Source: Aristolochia californica
Taxonomy: Eukaryota > Streptophyta > Magnoliopsida > Piperales > Aristolochiaceae
Length of the DNA stretch: 64,000 bases
NCBI GenBank assembly: GCA_029961685.1
Contig: JARWKL010000009.1
Span: forward strand, 22,563,237-22,627,236
Direction of reading: 5' to 3'
In this document: positions 46,743 through 59,176 of the stretch, in pieces
Numbering within the stretch: position 1 is the stretch's first letter
How the letters are laid out: each line of letters opens with the position of its first letter
The notes under the pieces: model-generated
Database searches by the model: none
Seen by the model: the letters and a program-made list of their open reading frames with translations, nothing else
What the model was told of the DNA's origin: nothing
Position numbers and translations under genes: made by a program

Positions 46743-46840
46743 ATGCCTGGGGCCTCTAGTCGGGAAAATTCAAAAAATACAGGGCCGAGAAAAAGTACAG
46801 AATCTATACCTCAGAGAGACGGATTGATTCCTCCTGATGG
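46743..46840 (+). other. Possible lone coding exon
   Basis: An ATG at 46743 opens a frame of about 33 codons (MPGASSRENSKNTGPRKS...) that ends at a strong splice donor, GATGGTAAGT at about 46836-46845. No continuing exon was recognised downstream. It may be the first exon of an unrecognised or decayed plus-strand gene. Weak evidence. Confidence 0.2.
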
Positions 46841-46873
46841 TAAGTAACCACAATTTCATGCTTCAGAAAAAAG

Positions 46874-47161
46874 TTACAACAGTGCAGGATACAGGCAGGT
46901 GGTCGGAGCCGACCACTCTTCTGAGACTTCCTGTCTCTCTTTTTTCTTCTCCATTTTCAAATTGATTGGTGGAGGGGAAGACTGGGAATCGGTCGGAAGG
47001 CTCCACGGACCTCCCGTTTGACCAGTCATTCTACTGTGTTTCGCCGTTTCAGGATAAAAGTGAAGCACTGAGCTATTTCCACTTTTTCTTTCACTGTTGA
47101 TCTCCCCAAGAAAGAACTTACGTAGGAGACGAGAACGGGAAAAGAGAGATAAAGTCCCCAC
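46874..47161 (-). other. Small unassigned open frame, 95 codons
   Basis: Minus-strand frame MGTLSLFSRSRLLRKFFLGE..., no domain recognised, no repeat match in the window. It could be an exon or chance. Confidence 0.2.
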
Positions 47162-48335
47162 GCGGTATCCCTTTCACGTTCAGACATCCGCTAATGTACA
47201 TGTGGCAGTCAAGCTCTCGGCTTTATGGGCGTTTTTTGCAGCAATTTGATTATAAGAATTTAAAGACATTCCTCATCTGGCTGTAAATGGTAATTTCCCA
47301 ATAATACTTTTTCTAATGTTAAATAAATAGGCTAGATAACTAATTTGGGCTTATAATTCAGATCCAACGGATTAAACAGATTTGATCAAAATAAAAAAAA
47401 GTGAAAATTATAAATATACTTATTTATTTATTAAATTTTTATTTAAAAAACACGGAGGGATATCTGAAATAATAGAAGCGGCTGATGGCTGGCAATTTGT
47501 TTTGTCAAAAGCTGGAATTATGAATCACATTTTCTCTTATATAGAGAATTTTGCTAGGAAATGCGATGGATGAGGAATGAGCGTTAATCATTACATCGTA
47601 CTCAAGAGAATACAGGCCAAAAAGAAAAAAGAAAAAAAAAAAAAAATCAAATATGGAGGCTGGCAACAACCAACTCAGACAAACAAGTGTCGGTGATCTT
47701 CATTGATGCCATCCTTGCTTCTACTTTGCTTCCATGTCTCAAAGCAAATCAATCTCCATGGCTGGCATCGTCGGCAAAGAGAATCTCAATCATCTCCATA
47801 TTCCTTTCTATCATCTTAATGAAAAGTAAAACTAAAATGCCAGGAGTCTCAGTGGCATATGGATAAGATAATATCAAATAATAATTTTGAACATAGACAA
47901 ATGAAGGTACGTCCAATTTTTTATTTAACAATCGAATTTGAATTGAAAGAATTAAAGCATGTTTTTTTTTTTTTAATTCATTTTATCCATTTTATTGTTT
48001 CTTCGTATTTTATCAGTACTTTAAAGACATGCAATGTCTTGCTTTTGTTTTTCAGATTTTTCTAGCGTACGGTAGAAACGGGGACAAGGCACATTTCATG
48101 AGACTCTTCTACCAATTCCCCCAGAATAATTTATTTTAGCTCATCACAAACAAATAACATTTTCGCTACCCTCCCTAAAATTCTCTCAGTACTTTTCCTC
48201 GTTTTCTTAAAATGCAAACAAATTCCTGTTTCAAATTTGCTTCAGGGATGGGAACAAAACCACCCTCCTATAACGGGAACCATATCCCAATGACCAAATA
48301 CAAACTTTTGAAAAAGTAGACGACAAATAATGGAT

Positions 48336-49762
48336 CTAACCCGATTGATTCTGAGAACTCTCTTCTTGAACTTTGCCTCTGACTCTGAGCATGTCACTAA
48401 AGTTGCCTCTCATAATTCGCCTGAACCTCGTGTCTTCCTGGGCAACCTGTGCCTGTGGTGTTGTAGGCTGTGAAGAATTGGAGGCTGCTTCAGGTGGCTG
48501 CTCTCCACTTTCTTTCTTGCCAAGAATCCCACCATCACTGAAGAGACTGCTCACAGATGATGCAATACCGAGATGTGCACCCATGACCTTACTAATCGTC
48601 TCAAAAGTACCTCCTGACCTCTCCTTCATTATAATTTCTAAAGCTTCTTTATGCGCTGGATCAAGCGCATCCAAATCCTTCAACAAGTTGTTTATAGCTG
48701 GTAAAAGATACTCACGGACACTCGTCGTTGGAAGATCTGCAGCAAATTGACTGTTAATTAAAACAATATAGCTTACTTCTAGAAAGAAAGAGAGAATCAA
48801 ACATAAGCACTATGGACCACAGGCAATTGAGGTGGACAAGCATGCAGCAAACAGCACGTCAGAGAAAACTTTTTTACATTATATAGTACATGAACACCAA
48901 CATAAACATCAGCCTCACATGTCGAACAGTCAGTGATTGCATCAACCCAGAAAAATGGAGTACTCTAAAACAAAATATCGGGAGAACTAGATCAAGATAT
49001 GAAACTAAAGCAATGTGATGTTTGAGCAGAGAACCTGTGGCATCCAAAGCACGAATTGCTTCACAAAATGCATTGACTTTCTCACAACGGCGAATGACAT
49101 CACCTCCTTGAGCCATTGTAGCTGTAAGTTGGAAAATCTTGGACAATAGATGTGCATAAGGTCAAAGAAACAAAAAGAATTGCCAAAATTGACAACAGGG
49201 AGCCAGTTGAGTGTAAAGTACGCAGGCAAACAAACATACAACCGCAAATTTATACAACAGAAAGTATTAGTCATTTGATTAATCATCAATTGCTAACAAA
49301 TAAAAAAACAAGCTGGGTGATTCACAATTCATATGGAAATCATAGTTTCCTTCTTACTCATCAATCATAAACTCCCTTGAAAGGTGAACTCAGAAAATCA
49401 AGAATATAAAACAGGAGAAAAGCTCATTTAATTACAAAGGAAATAAAAACACAAATGTTTTACACAAATAAAACTTTATTTAGGGAAATGAAGGAAACAC
49501 CATTGCTGATTTAAGGAAGAAAAAAAAGGGATATCATTCCACTAAAGGTCTTCAAATGTAACAATGTGAAGCAATCTTGTCAAAACCAGACTGAACCGGC
49601 CCCTCCCTTGTGAGATACTCAAGGTAACAATGTGAAGCAATCTTGTCAAAACCTGACTGAACCGACCGGTTCAACCAGGTTAAACCAGATACAGACCCTT
49701 TTTAGGTTCTTATTTAGACAAAAACTGGATGACCGACCATAAATCGAACTAGTTAAATCAGA

Positions 49763-49793
<31 letters not shown>

Positions 49794-52700
49794 ATTTTAC
49801 ACTAGGAAGAAAATGCACATAAGAAAAGCCCTTTCAGGACACTGCAAATGAAAAGGCATAGGAAGCTTTGACATGTGATTTCAATTGCTAGAAAGATGCT
49901 CAAAATAAATACAACATAAAGATGAGGATATAATCTCGCAATCTCTCTGTAGTATGGGGGACCGCTACCACTAATGCACGGACAACAGCTATAGTTGCTT
50001 CATGAGACCCATCTTCTAGGAAAGCATCCATTTGAACACGAATCTTTTCAACAATCTGATAGGAGCAGAACTTACATAATAGTCCAGAGCCAGTGGGAAA
50101 GTACACCAAGTTTACAAACATTCAAGTAAAAAGAATGAAGTTGCATACCATGTCATTTTTAAAATGCTGGGCAACAGCTCCAAATGTCTCTATACTGGCA
50201 TACTTCACATTCAAGTTTTGATCAGAGCCCAGTGTGACCAAAGCAGGCAACACATGAGTTGAAGCAACTTTATCATCAATATATGGAACCTAATTGACAA
50301 AGCAGAAAGCATTGTGTGTCAATCAACATGTTGAACAAAGAAACAAAAACTGTTTGAAGACAAATGCTTACGAGAACTTTTAAGAGATTAGCAGCACTGA
50401 TCTTCATATTCACATTGAAGCTGACAACCATTTCCCATAAAATGTTAAATATAATCCCGTGATGCTCCTTAAATGTGCTGCAGGAAAAGTCATTCTTCAG
50501 CTTCTTTGGTAATGAAAAGAGACTAATCATTTTATGCATTATTTTTTAAGAATTAAACACTTTCCAGTAAAGAGATGCCTACCAGAGGAAACGAACAGCA
50601 TCAATGAGGTCACCAGTTTGATAGGCTGACCAAGAAGTCTCTTGCATTGTGTTTTGTACCAAAATCTTTCTCAAGTAATCTGCAAGCTCTTCGCCCCTAC
50701 CAGAGGTACCTAAGATGCCTGAGAGTAGAAGCGGAAGGACACACATGATAGCAAGCTTTTCGGCCACAGCAGTTTTAGGACGCAAACCTGTAAGAATGTA
50801 TAAAAAATGATCCGAGAATCTCTTGATGTTCCTCAAGAAAAAATCTCTTGCTGATCCTTATGAAGAAAGATTTGATTGTTTGCATGGAAATTTGAATTTA
50901 AAACAAAACCTAGTACTTGAACGAATTTTATTTATACCTCTAATTCTTTTCTCAATAGTAGACGGAAACATTGTAAAATCAGCAGTGTCTCCCACCATTA
51001 CTTTGAAAACAGGCAGCATGATATGGGTAGAGTACCGATCCCCAAAAAGCTCAGATACAGCTAGCAGCAACTGCAATAAATTCACACCAATTTTGAATTT
51101 GCGAATACTCTTATAATTGGCCACACAAAAAAATGAAGGAAAGTTCCAGATAATTAACACTCAACCTGAGTCTTGTACCTTAGTAATTCGATGTCTCAGG
51201 CTATCTTCTTTTTGAGGCAGTAAGCAAGCAAGTTGAATCAAACTGGGGAAGCAGTCTATGTGAATCCAATCAAATGCAGGCCAGTCCACATGTCCCCTGC
51301 CCAATCAAATGCAGGCCATCAGAACAATATCTCTAGGAGCCACTGAAATCTTTAAAGGACAGATTATTCATGAAAAAAATTGAGCATACCCTGCATAAAG
51401 CTCAAGCACTGAAGTAGAAAAGAAGGGTACAGCTTGTTCTGAACTCATCGTAGAAGGGAAAGGACATGTTTCAATTGCTTTCTGATGCACAAATGGGAGC
51501 AGCTCTGTCAGCATTCTAAGCAAAACATCAATGTTCCAGCGTTCTCTTTCACCTAGAACGCGAAGATGAGATTCCACAGATCCTTCGACACCAGAAAGCG
51601 GAGGACACCGCTGGCAAGTTTGAGGGGTACCAGTATCAGATACATGACTGAACCTACATTTTGGTTAGAAGTTTCTGAAGTGTTTAAGGTGAAATAACAA
51701 TTTGCAGGGCACATACCTGAGCAGAACCCACAACATGGGAAAGTGACACACGGAGAATATGGTCCAGCTTGTTTCCCCAACTTATAACAGCAGGAACTAA
51801 TTCTTTGAGTGAAGTCTCAACCACCACACCCGATGGATCACATACCAATTGGAACATCAACTCCTCAACCTAATCAAGAAACAAAAAAGCAGGTTTGGAA
51901 TATTCTTGATTTAGAATAGCACTGACATGATGATCAGTAAACAGCCTCTCCCAGCTGATTCCCACAACCATATTCTATTTTTCTTTGCAGCCTGTTCTAG
52001 AGCTTACATTGCAGCCATTTCTGTCAAGTCAGTTTTCTGCTCCATGATGGCCTCTTGAGCATATTTAGTGAGGCTGACCTTGAAATATTTGTCCATATTC
52101 GGGAAGAGCGGAAGCAGCAAAGCCAGATTGTGTGCAGCAGCCTCCCTCACTACTGTTGCTGAGTCCTCCACCAATTGTTGGACGATGGATAGAATCAGAG
52201 AGTCACGAATTTCAGGTCGAACAAACTCGGCAAGCTCTCCGCAGGACTGTGCAACAAGCATTCTACGCTCCTCGTACATGTGATTAATCTACCATACAAC
52301 AGAAAAGGAGTCATGAAACCAATAGCTCAGATACTAAAACGAACAGCTGTAAAGATCAAAGCTCACCTGTTCCCAACATTGTGGAAGCAATTCCGATTCA
52401 GTTCTCATCTCCCCTACATTTCTAGCTAGGGTAACACAGGCCTGAAAGAGAAAAATGTAAAATCCCAGTGTCCTATAAGCAGAGCGTACAAAACCAAAGA
52501 TACTCTCTATGAAATGGGTACTAAGAGAACAAGAATTTTCTGTTACATGTTTATAGAACGTAGAACTTACATCCATTATAATCCTTCTTTGCTGCTCATC
52601 TGGTCGTTTAATAAGGTTAAATAAAGTGTGTGTTAAAGAATCTCGGGTGTCGCTATCAGGATGAAGCTCAATTGCACACATTATTAGAGGAAGAAGCTCC

Positions 52701-55053
52701 TGCAGTTGATAGAACACAGCACACTGATGACTTATATCCTGAGCAGAGAACAAGAGATAATATAAAGGCTTCAGACCAGATTCAAACCTCACGATGGTTG
52801 ATAAGAACATAGGGGACAATCTTAGGCAGTGCATCTGATAAAATTTGGATGGCCTCCAAACCCTGTCATTAGAAAACTTTAATTCTAAGTACCGAGGGCA
52901 TATTTCAACAGCTGGAGGATAGTTAAAACTGCTCCTAGAAAGTCTCACCATTTTCTCAGAAGAGGCCTCCATCCTTGAGCTTTCTGGTTTAGTTACCTCT
53001 ACCCTATCTTTCATAGGTAACATGGAATCACTTGTGTCAGCATTTCTGTGATCTGCAACAACTGCTCTGGTAGTAGAATTTGTAGTTAGTAGCTGCTGTT
53101 CCACTTCTTTAGGTTTATTTGATATATTCTCCATGTTATGAACTACAGAATCTTCTACAATCAAATCTTCAACTACTGATTCCATTGACTGAACCATTCC
53201 AGCTTTATCTTCATGTATTTCAACAACTTCTGAAGGTGAATCCTCATAATGGTTTTTGACGTTTTCCACATGATTTTCTAAAGTCGAATTATTGACTTTC
53301 AGTTTTTCTATTTCTATCCTTAATGACTTTATTTCAGCCTCATAGTCATCAGTTTGTGGGGCTTTCACATTTTCAGAATCCCCACCAACCCATCCTCTAT
53401 TAGATCGAGATCCTTCAATATGCATTTGAAGAGAGGTAATTTCAGCTCTGCACTCATTCAGCTCCCTCCTCTGGTGCTCAAGTGATTGCTTTAAACTTTG
53501 TACCTGCAAGATGTTATTCTCATTGCTCATGTACGATCATTTTCAAGAAAAAAAAGTTGGAAATGTTAAAGTATCTTCCTAAAATGCAAACTTACAAACC
53601 TAATAAGCAAAACTTACCAGAACTTCTTTATCTTTGAGATCCTTATGAAGAGCATCTAAAGACTTTGTCAGGGCTATTATCTGACCATCAGCTAAGTCTT
53701 TGTGTTTTAGTAAGGACTCCTTTTCAATATAAAGACTCTCATTTGCTTTGATTAGGGCCTCTCTTTCTCGCAAAATGGCAATCTTCTCCTGTAGCACAAC
53801 ATTAACAATATTAAAAATATATCATGCTAATAAGTTATCAGGGAACTGATTACAGTGTCAACCTTTAGGTGCTTTATGACACTATCAGAAATTTAGAGAT
53901 ACTGAAAAAGAGTATTAATAAACTTGCACACACATAATTGAGTGCCTACACTTTTGATTCTATTATTCCTTCATATGGTATAAAAAAATTCCATTCATAC
54001 AATCATACTGGCCAATAAGTTGAGAAGTCAAGAAAGGCAAAGTTAAAATGTCTACAAAGAGGGAAATATGAGCAACTACAGAAATGTAGATCTTAAAGTT
54101 CATGTAACATCTGTGTACAACAGTAAACTACAAAAGTGTTAAGGAATAGTCCCACATAGATTAGTGAGTACAAATATCTTGAGTTTATTAGTTGAGAAAG
54201 AGGCTTCCTAAGGTGGCTAGTCATTTTGGGATGGGCCTTGGACCTAACTTAACATGGTATCAGAGCAGGTACTCATATGTGGGCCTGCACTTAAACTATT
54301 TACTTGTAGAGCTACAAAAGATGGTCTACACCTAAATTATCTACTTGTAGAGCCACAAAAGAGGGCCTACACCTAAACTGCCTACTCCTAAATTATCCAC
54401 TTGTAGAACCACAAAAAGAGGGTCTACACGTGAGGGGGAGTGTTAACGAAATAGTCCCACATAGATTAGTGAGTACAAATATCTTGAGTTTATTAGTTGA
54501 GAAAGAGGCTTCCTAAGGTGGCTAGTCATTTTGGGATGGGCCTTGGACCCAACTTAACATCGCTCATTTAGAATGATGACATAAAGTTAATGGAAATGAC
54601 AAAGAAAGTACCTCAGCAGCTTCTGCAGTGGATGATAGGTACTCATAGTAATAATGACGTAAAGCATCAGGCACACAAGCAGGTGAGTTCTGCCAGACGT
54701 CAAGGTCTTGGTCTGTGACCTGCAACGAGAGATTAATTATGCAATCAATTTCTTAATTTTATAAGAGTTAATGAGATGAAGTGTAGTTAAACAGAGATGG
54801 ATCAAAAGATCAACAGCTAAGTCCATGTCTGTAAATGTGCATGCATCAATGTGGAAGATCGAGGGCACACCAACCTCCTCATAAAATGTCATAGCAGTAA
54901 GCCGATAACCTGCTAAAAGTAAATATTCCTTTATGGCACAATTAAGATCTCTACGTTCAACATCTTTCAGAGGGCCCAAATCAGAAAAAGAACCCTTCCT
55001 TTCTCTGTAGTGCGATGTGGAGTTCTCATTTTCAGAAATAGACTCATGTGATC
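48336..55053 (-). CDS. RELCH/KIAA1468-like LisH and HEAT-repeat protein, 5' partial
   Basis: 18 exons join in frame (minus): 55053-54875, 54719-54612, 53788-53618, 53503-52949, 52862-52788, 52699-52571, 52441-52367, 52288-52079, 51869-51717, 51610-51390, 51296-51179, 51070-50938, 50787-50583, 50477-50372, 50289-50149, 50055-49932, 49151-49035, 48736-48336; about 1,073 residues plus stop. Near the start a LisH motif (CAIKEYLLLAGYRLTAMTFY), then VTDQDLDVW, a coiled coil (exons 3-4), and many HEAT helices such as DSATVVREAAAHNLALLLPL. Animal RELCH binds Rab11 and OSBP for sterol transfer between recycling endosome and trans-Golgi; the plant role is not established. By my recollection of the Arabidopsis homologue (At5g16210), about 100 N-terminal residues are missing here. 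No frame break is seen, so the gene looks functional. Confidence 0.92.
49152..49931 (-). other. U12-type AT-AC intron in the RELCH-like gene
   Basis: The exon ends ...GAGATT, followed by intron start ATATCCTC. The intron ends with a branch-site-like TTCTTTGAC a few bases before TTATGCAC and the exon ATCTATTGTCC. The AT donor matches the U12 consensus ATATCCTT at 7 of 8 positions. With these borders the frame joins as RDYLLSKIFQLT, matching the expected protein, while no usable GT donor at the end of the upstream exon preserves the frame. The intron also holds a CCGGTTCAACC-rich patch near 49660 and a TG run near 49770. Confidence 0.85.
54137..54559 (+). mobile_element. TRIM5 in an intron of the RELCH-like gene
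   Basis: LTRs 54137-54254 (118 bp) and 54441-54559 (119 bp) start TGTTAA and end AACTTAACA and differ at only about three positions. Primer-binding site TGGTATCAGAGCAGG follows the first, and purine tract GTGAGGGGGAG precedes the second. Between them lie three to four diverged copies of a CTACACCTAAA.TNTACTTGTAGAG unit. It is a different TRIM family from TRIM1-4. It lies antisense to the gene in the intron 54611-53789. No clear target duplication (AAAAG/TCGCT). Confidence 0.9.
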
Positions 55054-55984
55054 CTGAAAATACATAGAAGAAGATCATTGATGAGGATCAAGAGTTAAAC
55101 ACAATTACTCTATTTGAAAGCAAGCAATTATACGGAGTTGGAGATAAGTGTAGTTTCATAACTCCTTTAGAAAAAAACATAGTTACATAAATATATATTA
55201 TTTTCCAGAGCTCAGGTTGTGTATTGAGTCAGATTTCATGGAGCACTTACGCTATTGCTTTTATATCCTATATTACCTTATATTTATTTTATCTTACTAA
55301 GAAACATAATGTAATGGAGAAAATCCATAAGATTTTTTACCCAAAAAAATGCTGGTGACACTATCTACATTTAGAAATTTCCTTTTTTGAGATGCAGTTT
55401 GATCTATTTAACTTGTTTGCCATTTTTTTTCGCTTTGCCGCAAAATGGGCACCAAGATATTAAAACTAACAGTAATAAATTGACAAATTAGCTGCACCAG
55501 CCAAATATAAATGACGTGTCAATCTTCAGAAGGGACATTTAACCAAAAAAATTATTTGAATGATATTCATCAGCAACATTTGCTATCCAGAACATTCATT
55601 GCCGAGACTCCTAATGAGGCAACGATGGATGGACTATGGGTAACAGTGATGAAGGTGGAGAGTGAAGGACAGTTACAAGGAGGAGAAGTATGGAGAAAAG
55701 AGCTGAGAACCTTGGAGACAAGAATGGATTATCCTTTGATATTGTTGCACTCTCCTCACCATTGGAGAGAGAGCTTTATTCAGGGTCATCCAATGACCAA
55801 GGTCGCAGTGAGGAATGGTGACAAAGTATCCTTCATCAGTATTATGAAAGAAGTTGTCAGTGCCTGTTTATCAAACAATTGCAAGCCAAATTTGGCGATG
55901 ACCTGATTGTGACCCAAAACAGAGAACTCTAGGCTAGTGAGTGTGTATTCTACTTCTCTACTTTCCAGCACAACATTGGACAAG
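55054..55984. other. Upstream intron/intergenic sequence
   Basis: Sequence upstream of the first visible RELCH-like exon. The plus-strand frame 55511-55906 has no domain I recognise, and no splice-bounded exon with the expected N-terminal helix was found. Confidence 0.4.
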
Positions 55985-57148
55985 AATGCAGGATTTGTTG
56001 ACCGAGCATCGGCTCCCTTCTTGATTTTGATGATAAAAAAAACTTAATTGATCTAACAATTGAAATTCAATCATTTCGGATGCATTTCCTTCAAGAGACA
56101 CAAAAGTCATAGGTCTATCCAATGCATTCCCCAATGGACTGTTTGATCAATGTTATTCAAGCAATATAAAATCACATTGATTGATCAATCAACCTCTAGA
56201 CATTGATCAATCATACAAAACATTACCAACTGCAGACATAAAGCATGATCGATCCTAGAAAAACTATTGATTGATCGTACAGCTGTACACTATTAGTAGG
56301 ATCATACCATGTACATTGATCGATCAACTTAAGTTGTCAGACCCAACGGGAGGATATTGATTGATCATACCATCGATCAATAAGTCATTTTCTAACAAAA
56401 TATAGTTGTTACACACGATTGATCGATCAATATTTTACATTGATCAATCAATGGAAAGTTAGCTTTTTGCATATGGGAAAAAATGGCCAATTTGGCTTGG
56501 GGAACTTATAAATACCCCACCAAATGTCCGTTTAAGAAGTTAATGAGCTTTTATTGGCATACATACTACATTCTATTCTCAATAATTTGAAAATTCCTTC
56601 CTAAGTCCTTGAGAAAGAAAGAGCATATTCTTGCAAAACCATCCATCATTTCTCAAACTCCTCTCCTTGCATACATTTTAGTCAAGCTCCTATCCATCCC
56701 CATTGTACATCAAAGGCTGGAGGCTTAGACATTTCAAGAAGAAGGTTGTCTCCCCACAAATAAAAAAGGGTGTAAGTTTTTCATTATTGTGTAGTTTTCG
56801 TTTTCTTGATAGGTTCATTTAGAACTTACTCAATCTAGATAGGAAGATTTATAGAGCTAGAATCTAGTTAATCTCTTGGAGAGATTGTGTTGTAATCGTG
56901 TATTTGGGCATACATGTGGCTTGAAAGAGAGCCAAAATCTCTTTCTTGTAAATTCCAAGCTAATAGAGCTGATATTAGTGGAATTTTCCAAGCACGGATT
57001 CTTGGGCAATGAATACCAATTGGGAAACATTGATAATAAAACATTTGGTGTTATTTGTGGTATGTGAATTTGTCTCAATACTTGCATTTTCTATTCACTT
57101 AAATTCTTGCACACTTAAATTTAATTTTGTAAAACCTCAATTCACCCC
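55985..57148 (+). repeat. Copia family-E LTR, GATC-rich
   Basis: Starts near TTTTGATGATAA, carries a dense block of TGATCGATCA-type motifs (56160-56450), then ATAAATACCCCACCAA and TCTTGGGCAATGAATACCA as at 4676-5305. It ends near CTCAATTCACCCCCT without a primer-binding site, so it is a solo or truncated LTR. A LINE tail abuts its 3' end. Confidence 0.7.
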
Positions 57149-57640
57149 CTATTTTTTTTTTTTAAATGACGCTGAACTTTATTAAGAGAGCTCAAACGAG
57201 TAGATTACAAAAGGGGAAGCCTTCCCAAACAATGAGAGATTGCTAGGAGGTTCCGAATTTTGCCAATTTATCAGCCAAAGAATTGGCTGATCTAGGAACG
57301 AGGTTCCAATTACAATGAATAGATGACACAATGTCAGCAATACAATCAATGATTGGCAAGTGGCGCCAAGGGGGGGAGCTATCTTTTGAACACCAGCTGA
57401 TGACAATCTTTGAGTCTCCTTCGATAAGCCATTTGGGCCAACAAGATCGCGTAGCACCAAGGAGACAAGATCATGGCAAGGATGTATATTCCAAAAGCTA
57501 CTGCAAATGGACTCCAGCCTTTCCACCCCCACCCCCTAGCAACACCAGCTTTGGGCCCGTCTCCACCACAAACCATGGGTTGATGAGAACTTCCCCTCAC
57601 TGCCAAGTAGGATGATTACTGCACCTGCCCCACCCAGAAA
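57149..57640 (-). pseudogene. LINE 3' end with RNase H domain and poly(A)
   Basis: On the minus strand a frame gives GAVI then, after a break, WLIEGDSKIVISW, LVPRSANSLADKLAKFG and EGFPFCNLLV, the RNase H (RVT_3 type) domain at the C terminus of plant L1-type LINEs. A poly-T run on the plus strand (57152-57163) is its poly(A) tail. It is 5'-truncated, as expected for target-primed insertion. Confidence 0.8.
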
Positions 57641-58696
57641 TGGCTGCTCCCTGCCTTAACCCATTGAAACATATTCCACATTCATACTCCCAAAGCAGAT
57701 CCTAAGAGAAGGAAGGGAACAGTGGATGAATTACTTGGGTTAGCTCTGCTTGATGCTTCCATGAATAGAACTACTCTGTGCACAGCTTGACGAGAAGAGT
57801 GAGATTTCATTGGCAGTCACCCATTCCCACTTTGGAGGAAAGGGCTGGCTGTTGCATTTCTCTAATACAAATGACTGTGAAGTAACCTGGGCCAGTGGCT
57901 CTGGATTGAAGGACTGCAAGTGAAGCTTTGGCAGGATGCTGCTTTCCAGGAGATTGCAAGAACATATGGCAGTTGGTGAAGCTTGATGAGGTGACACATA
58001 ACCAGAAGAGACTTGATTCAGCACAGATCTTCATCATACCAAACCACCAATGGAATGGCTCCAAAATACTTAATCTGAGCTCTGAAGGTGAAGCCTTCTG
58101 AATCAAGATGACCTTCCAAAAATTCTCTTTCACTGGCAGCAATGGTTGGAGAAACCAGAGTAACCGGAGGCAACAAGGGCAGCAGCATTCAGCTCTGGAC
58201 TCAGGTAAGCAATGGCCAACTTGCTGCTAACTTGTGATCCATTCTGAAACTCACCATCTGATCCTCAACCCAGGAACATTGGAGGAAATTCAAAAATCAA
58301 ACCTGCCACCTGACCCTAGCTCTGAACCTCCCAGTGACCAGCGGGACTGTGGCCCTGGAAGCCTTACTACAGCCTCTGTTGACAACCCCTGCCCTGACAC
58401 TGACACCAAGCTTTGTCCCCACTACTAACAACCAATCCTTGCCATGCCGATCCCCATGTAATAGTGACAAAAAATGGGACCCAGTCCAACTGGCCTCATG
58501 GGTCTTTGTGACAACCATTTTCAACTAACCTGTCCCCTATTCCGCCACCCCTTCTTGACACCCCAGCCAATCTTGAAGAGAGTCAACACTCTCTTCCTTC
58601 CAGATCATCAATTTCCCTCCCTGCTATCCAACCCAGACTCGGAAAAAGCTAAAATCCTTACCCAATCTTATCCCCCTCATAGATTATCTTACCAAC
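57641..58696 (+). pseudogene. LINE ORF1, 5' part
   Basis: Plus-strand frames near 57900-58090 read EGLQVKLWQDAAFQEIARTYG then DEVTHNQKRLDSAQIFI, the DUF4283-like pattern of plant LINE ORF1 proteins (nucleic-acid binding). A proline-rich tail follows (58234-58690). It is broken by stops and by copia M at 58696. The rest of ORF1 resumes at 63494. Confidence 0.72.
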
Positions 58697-59176
58697 TGTT
58701 AAGTTGTGGAGCCTAATCAACGCCCTATGCTAAGTTGTTACGTGGAACGACCTTCACGGTAAGGTCGTTGTAGCCTGCCCCCCTCCTCGGGGTTTCGAGG
58801 GCGGAGCCTCCGCCAGATCCACGATATATTGATTGTTGTCTCATTAAGGGTAGTTCGGGGATTTCACACTTGTAATCCGGTTGCCCTAATTTTCTCTTTA
58901 TATTTGAGGGCACCATTGTTAGGGTTTTATCATCAGAGAAGGATCTTGAGTTGCGGCCCGAGAGAAGTTAGAGAAGGCACATGTAAGTGTGTGATTTCTC
59001 TTATAAACTATTTCATCTTCATAGTGGATTACTGCAGTAGCGGAAGACAGGACGTAGTCTAACGTTGAGGCGAACCTGTATAAATCTTGTTGTATTTTTG
59101 TGTTTGCTCTTTTCTTCTTCCGCGATTATTATTATTGCTCTCGTTAGTTAGGAATTAGGGCGTCTAATTCCTAACA
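58697..59176 (+). repeat. 5' LTR of copia M with an extra hairpin-rich segment
   Basis: It contains about 73 bp (roughly 58742-58816) absent from the 3' LTR, including AACGACCTT...AAGGTCGTT and GGCGGAGCCTCCGCC, two short inverted repeats. The rest is closely similar to 63086-63493. Confidence 0.88.

Larger units (their letters stand above)
44650..48335. other. Intergenic region between the RING and RELCH-like genes
   Basis: Upstream/promoter side of the RING gene and 3' side of the RELCH-like gene. It holds an AT microsatellite (about 44738-44776), AT-rich tracts and unassigned short frames, but no LTR element. It is unusually free of transposons for this window, which suggests conserved or gene-proximal sequence. 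Confidence 0.5.

Noticed and set aside
49932..50055. Ordinary GT donor at ATG|TTGTATT for this exon
   Set aside because: It adds residues absent from the family and gives a phase that does not match any acceptor downstream; the AT-AC pair restores the expected sequence.
55511..55906. 131-codon plus-strand frame as a gene
   Set aside because: No recognisable domain, no splice or promoter context, lies in a repeat-rich upstream region.
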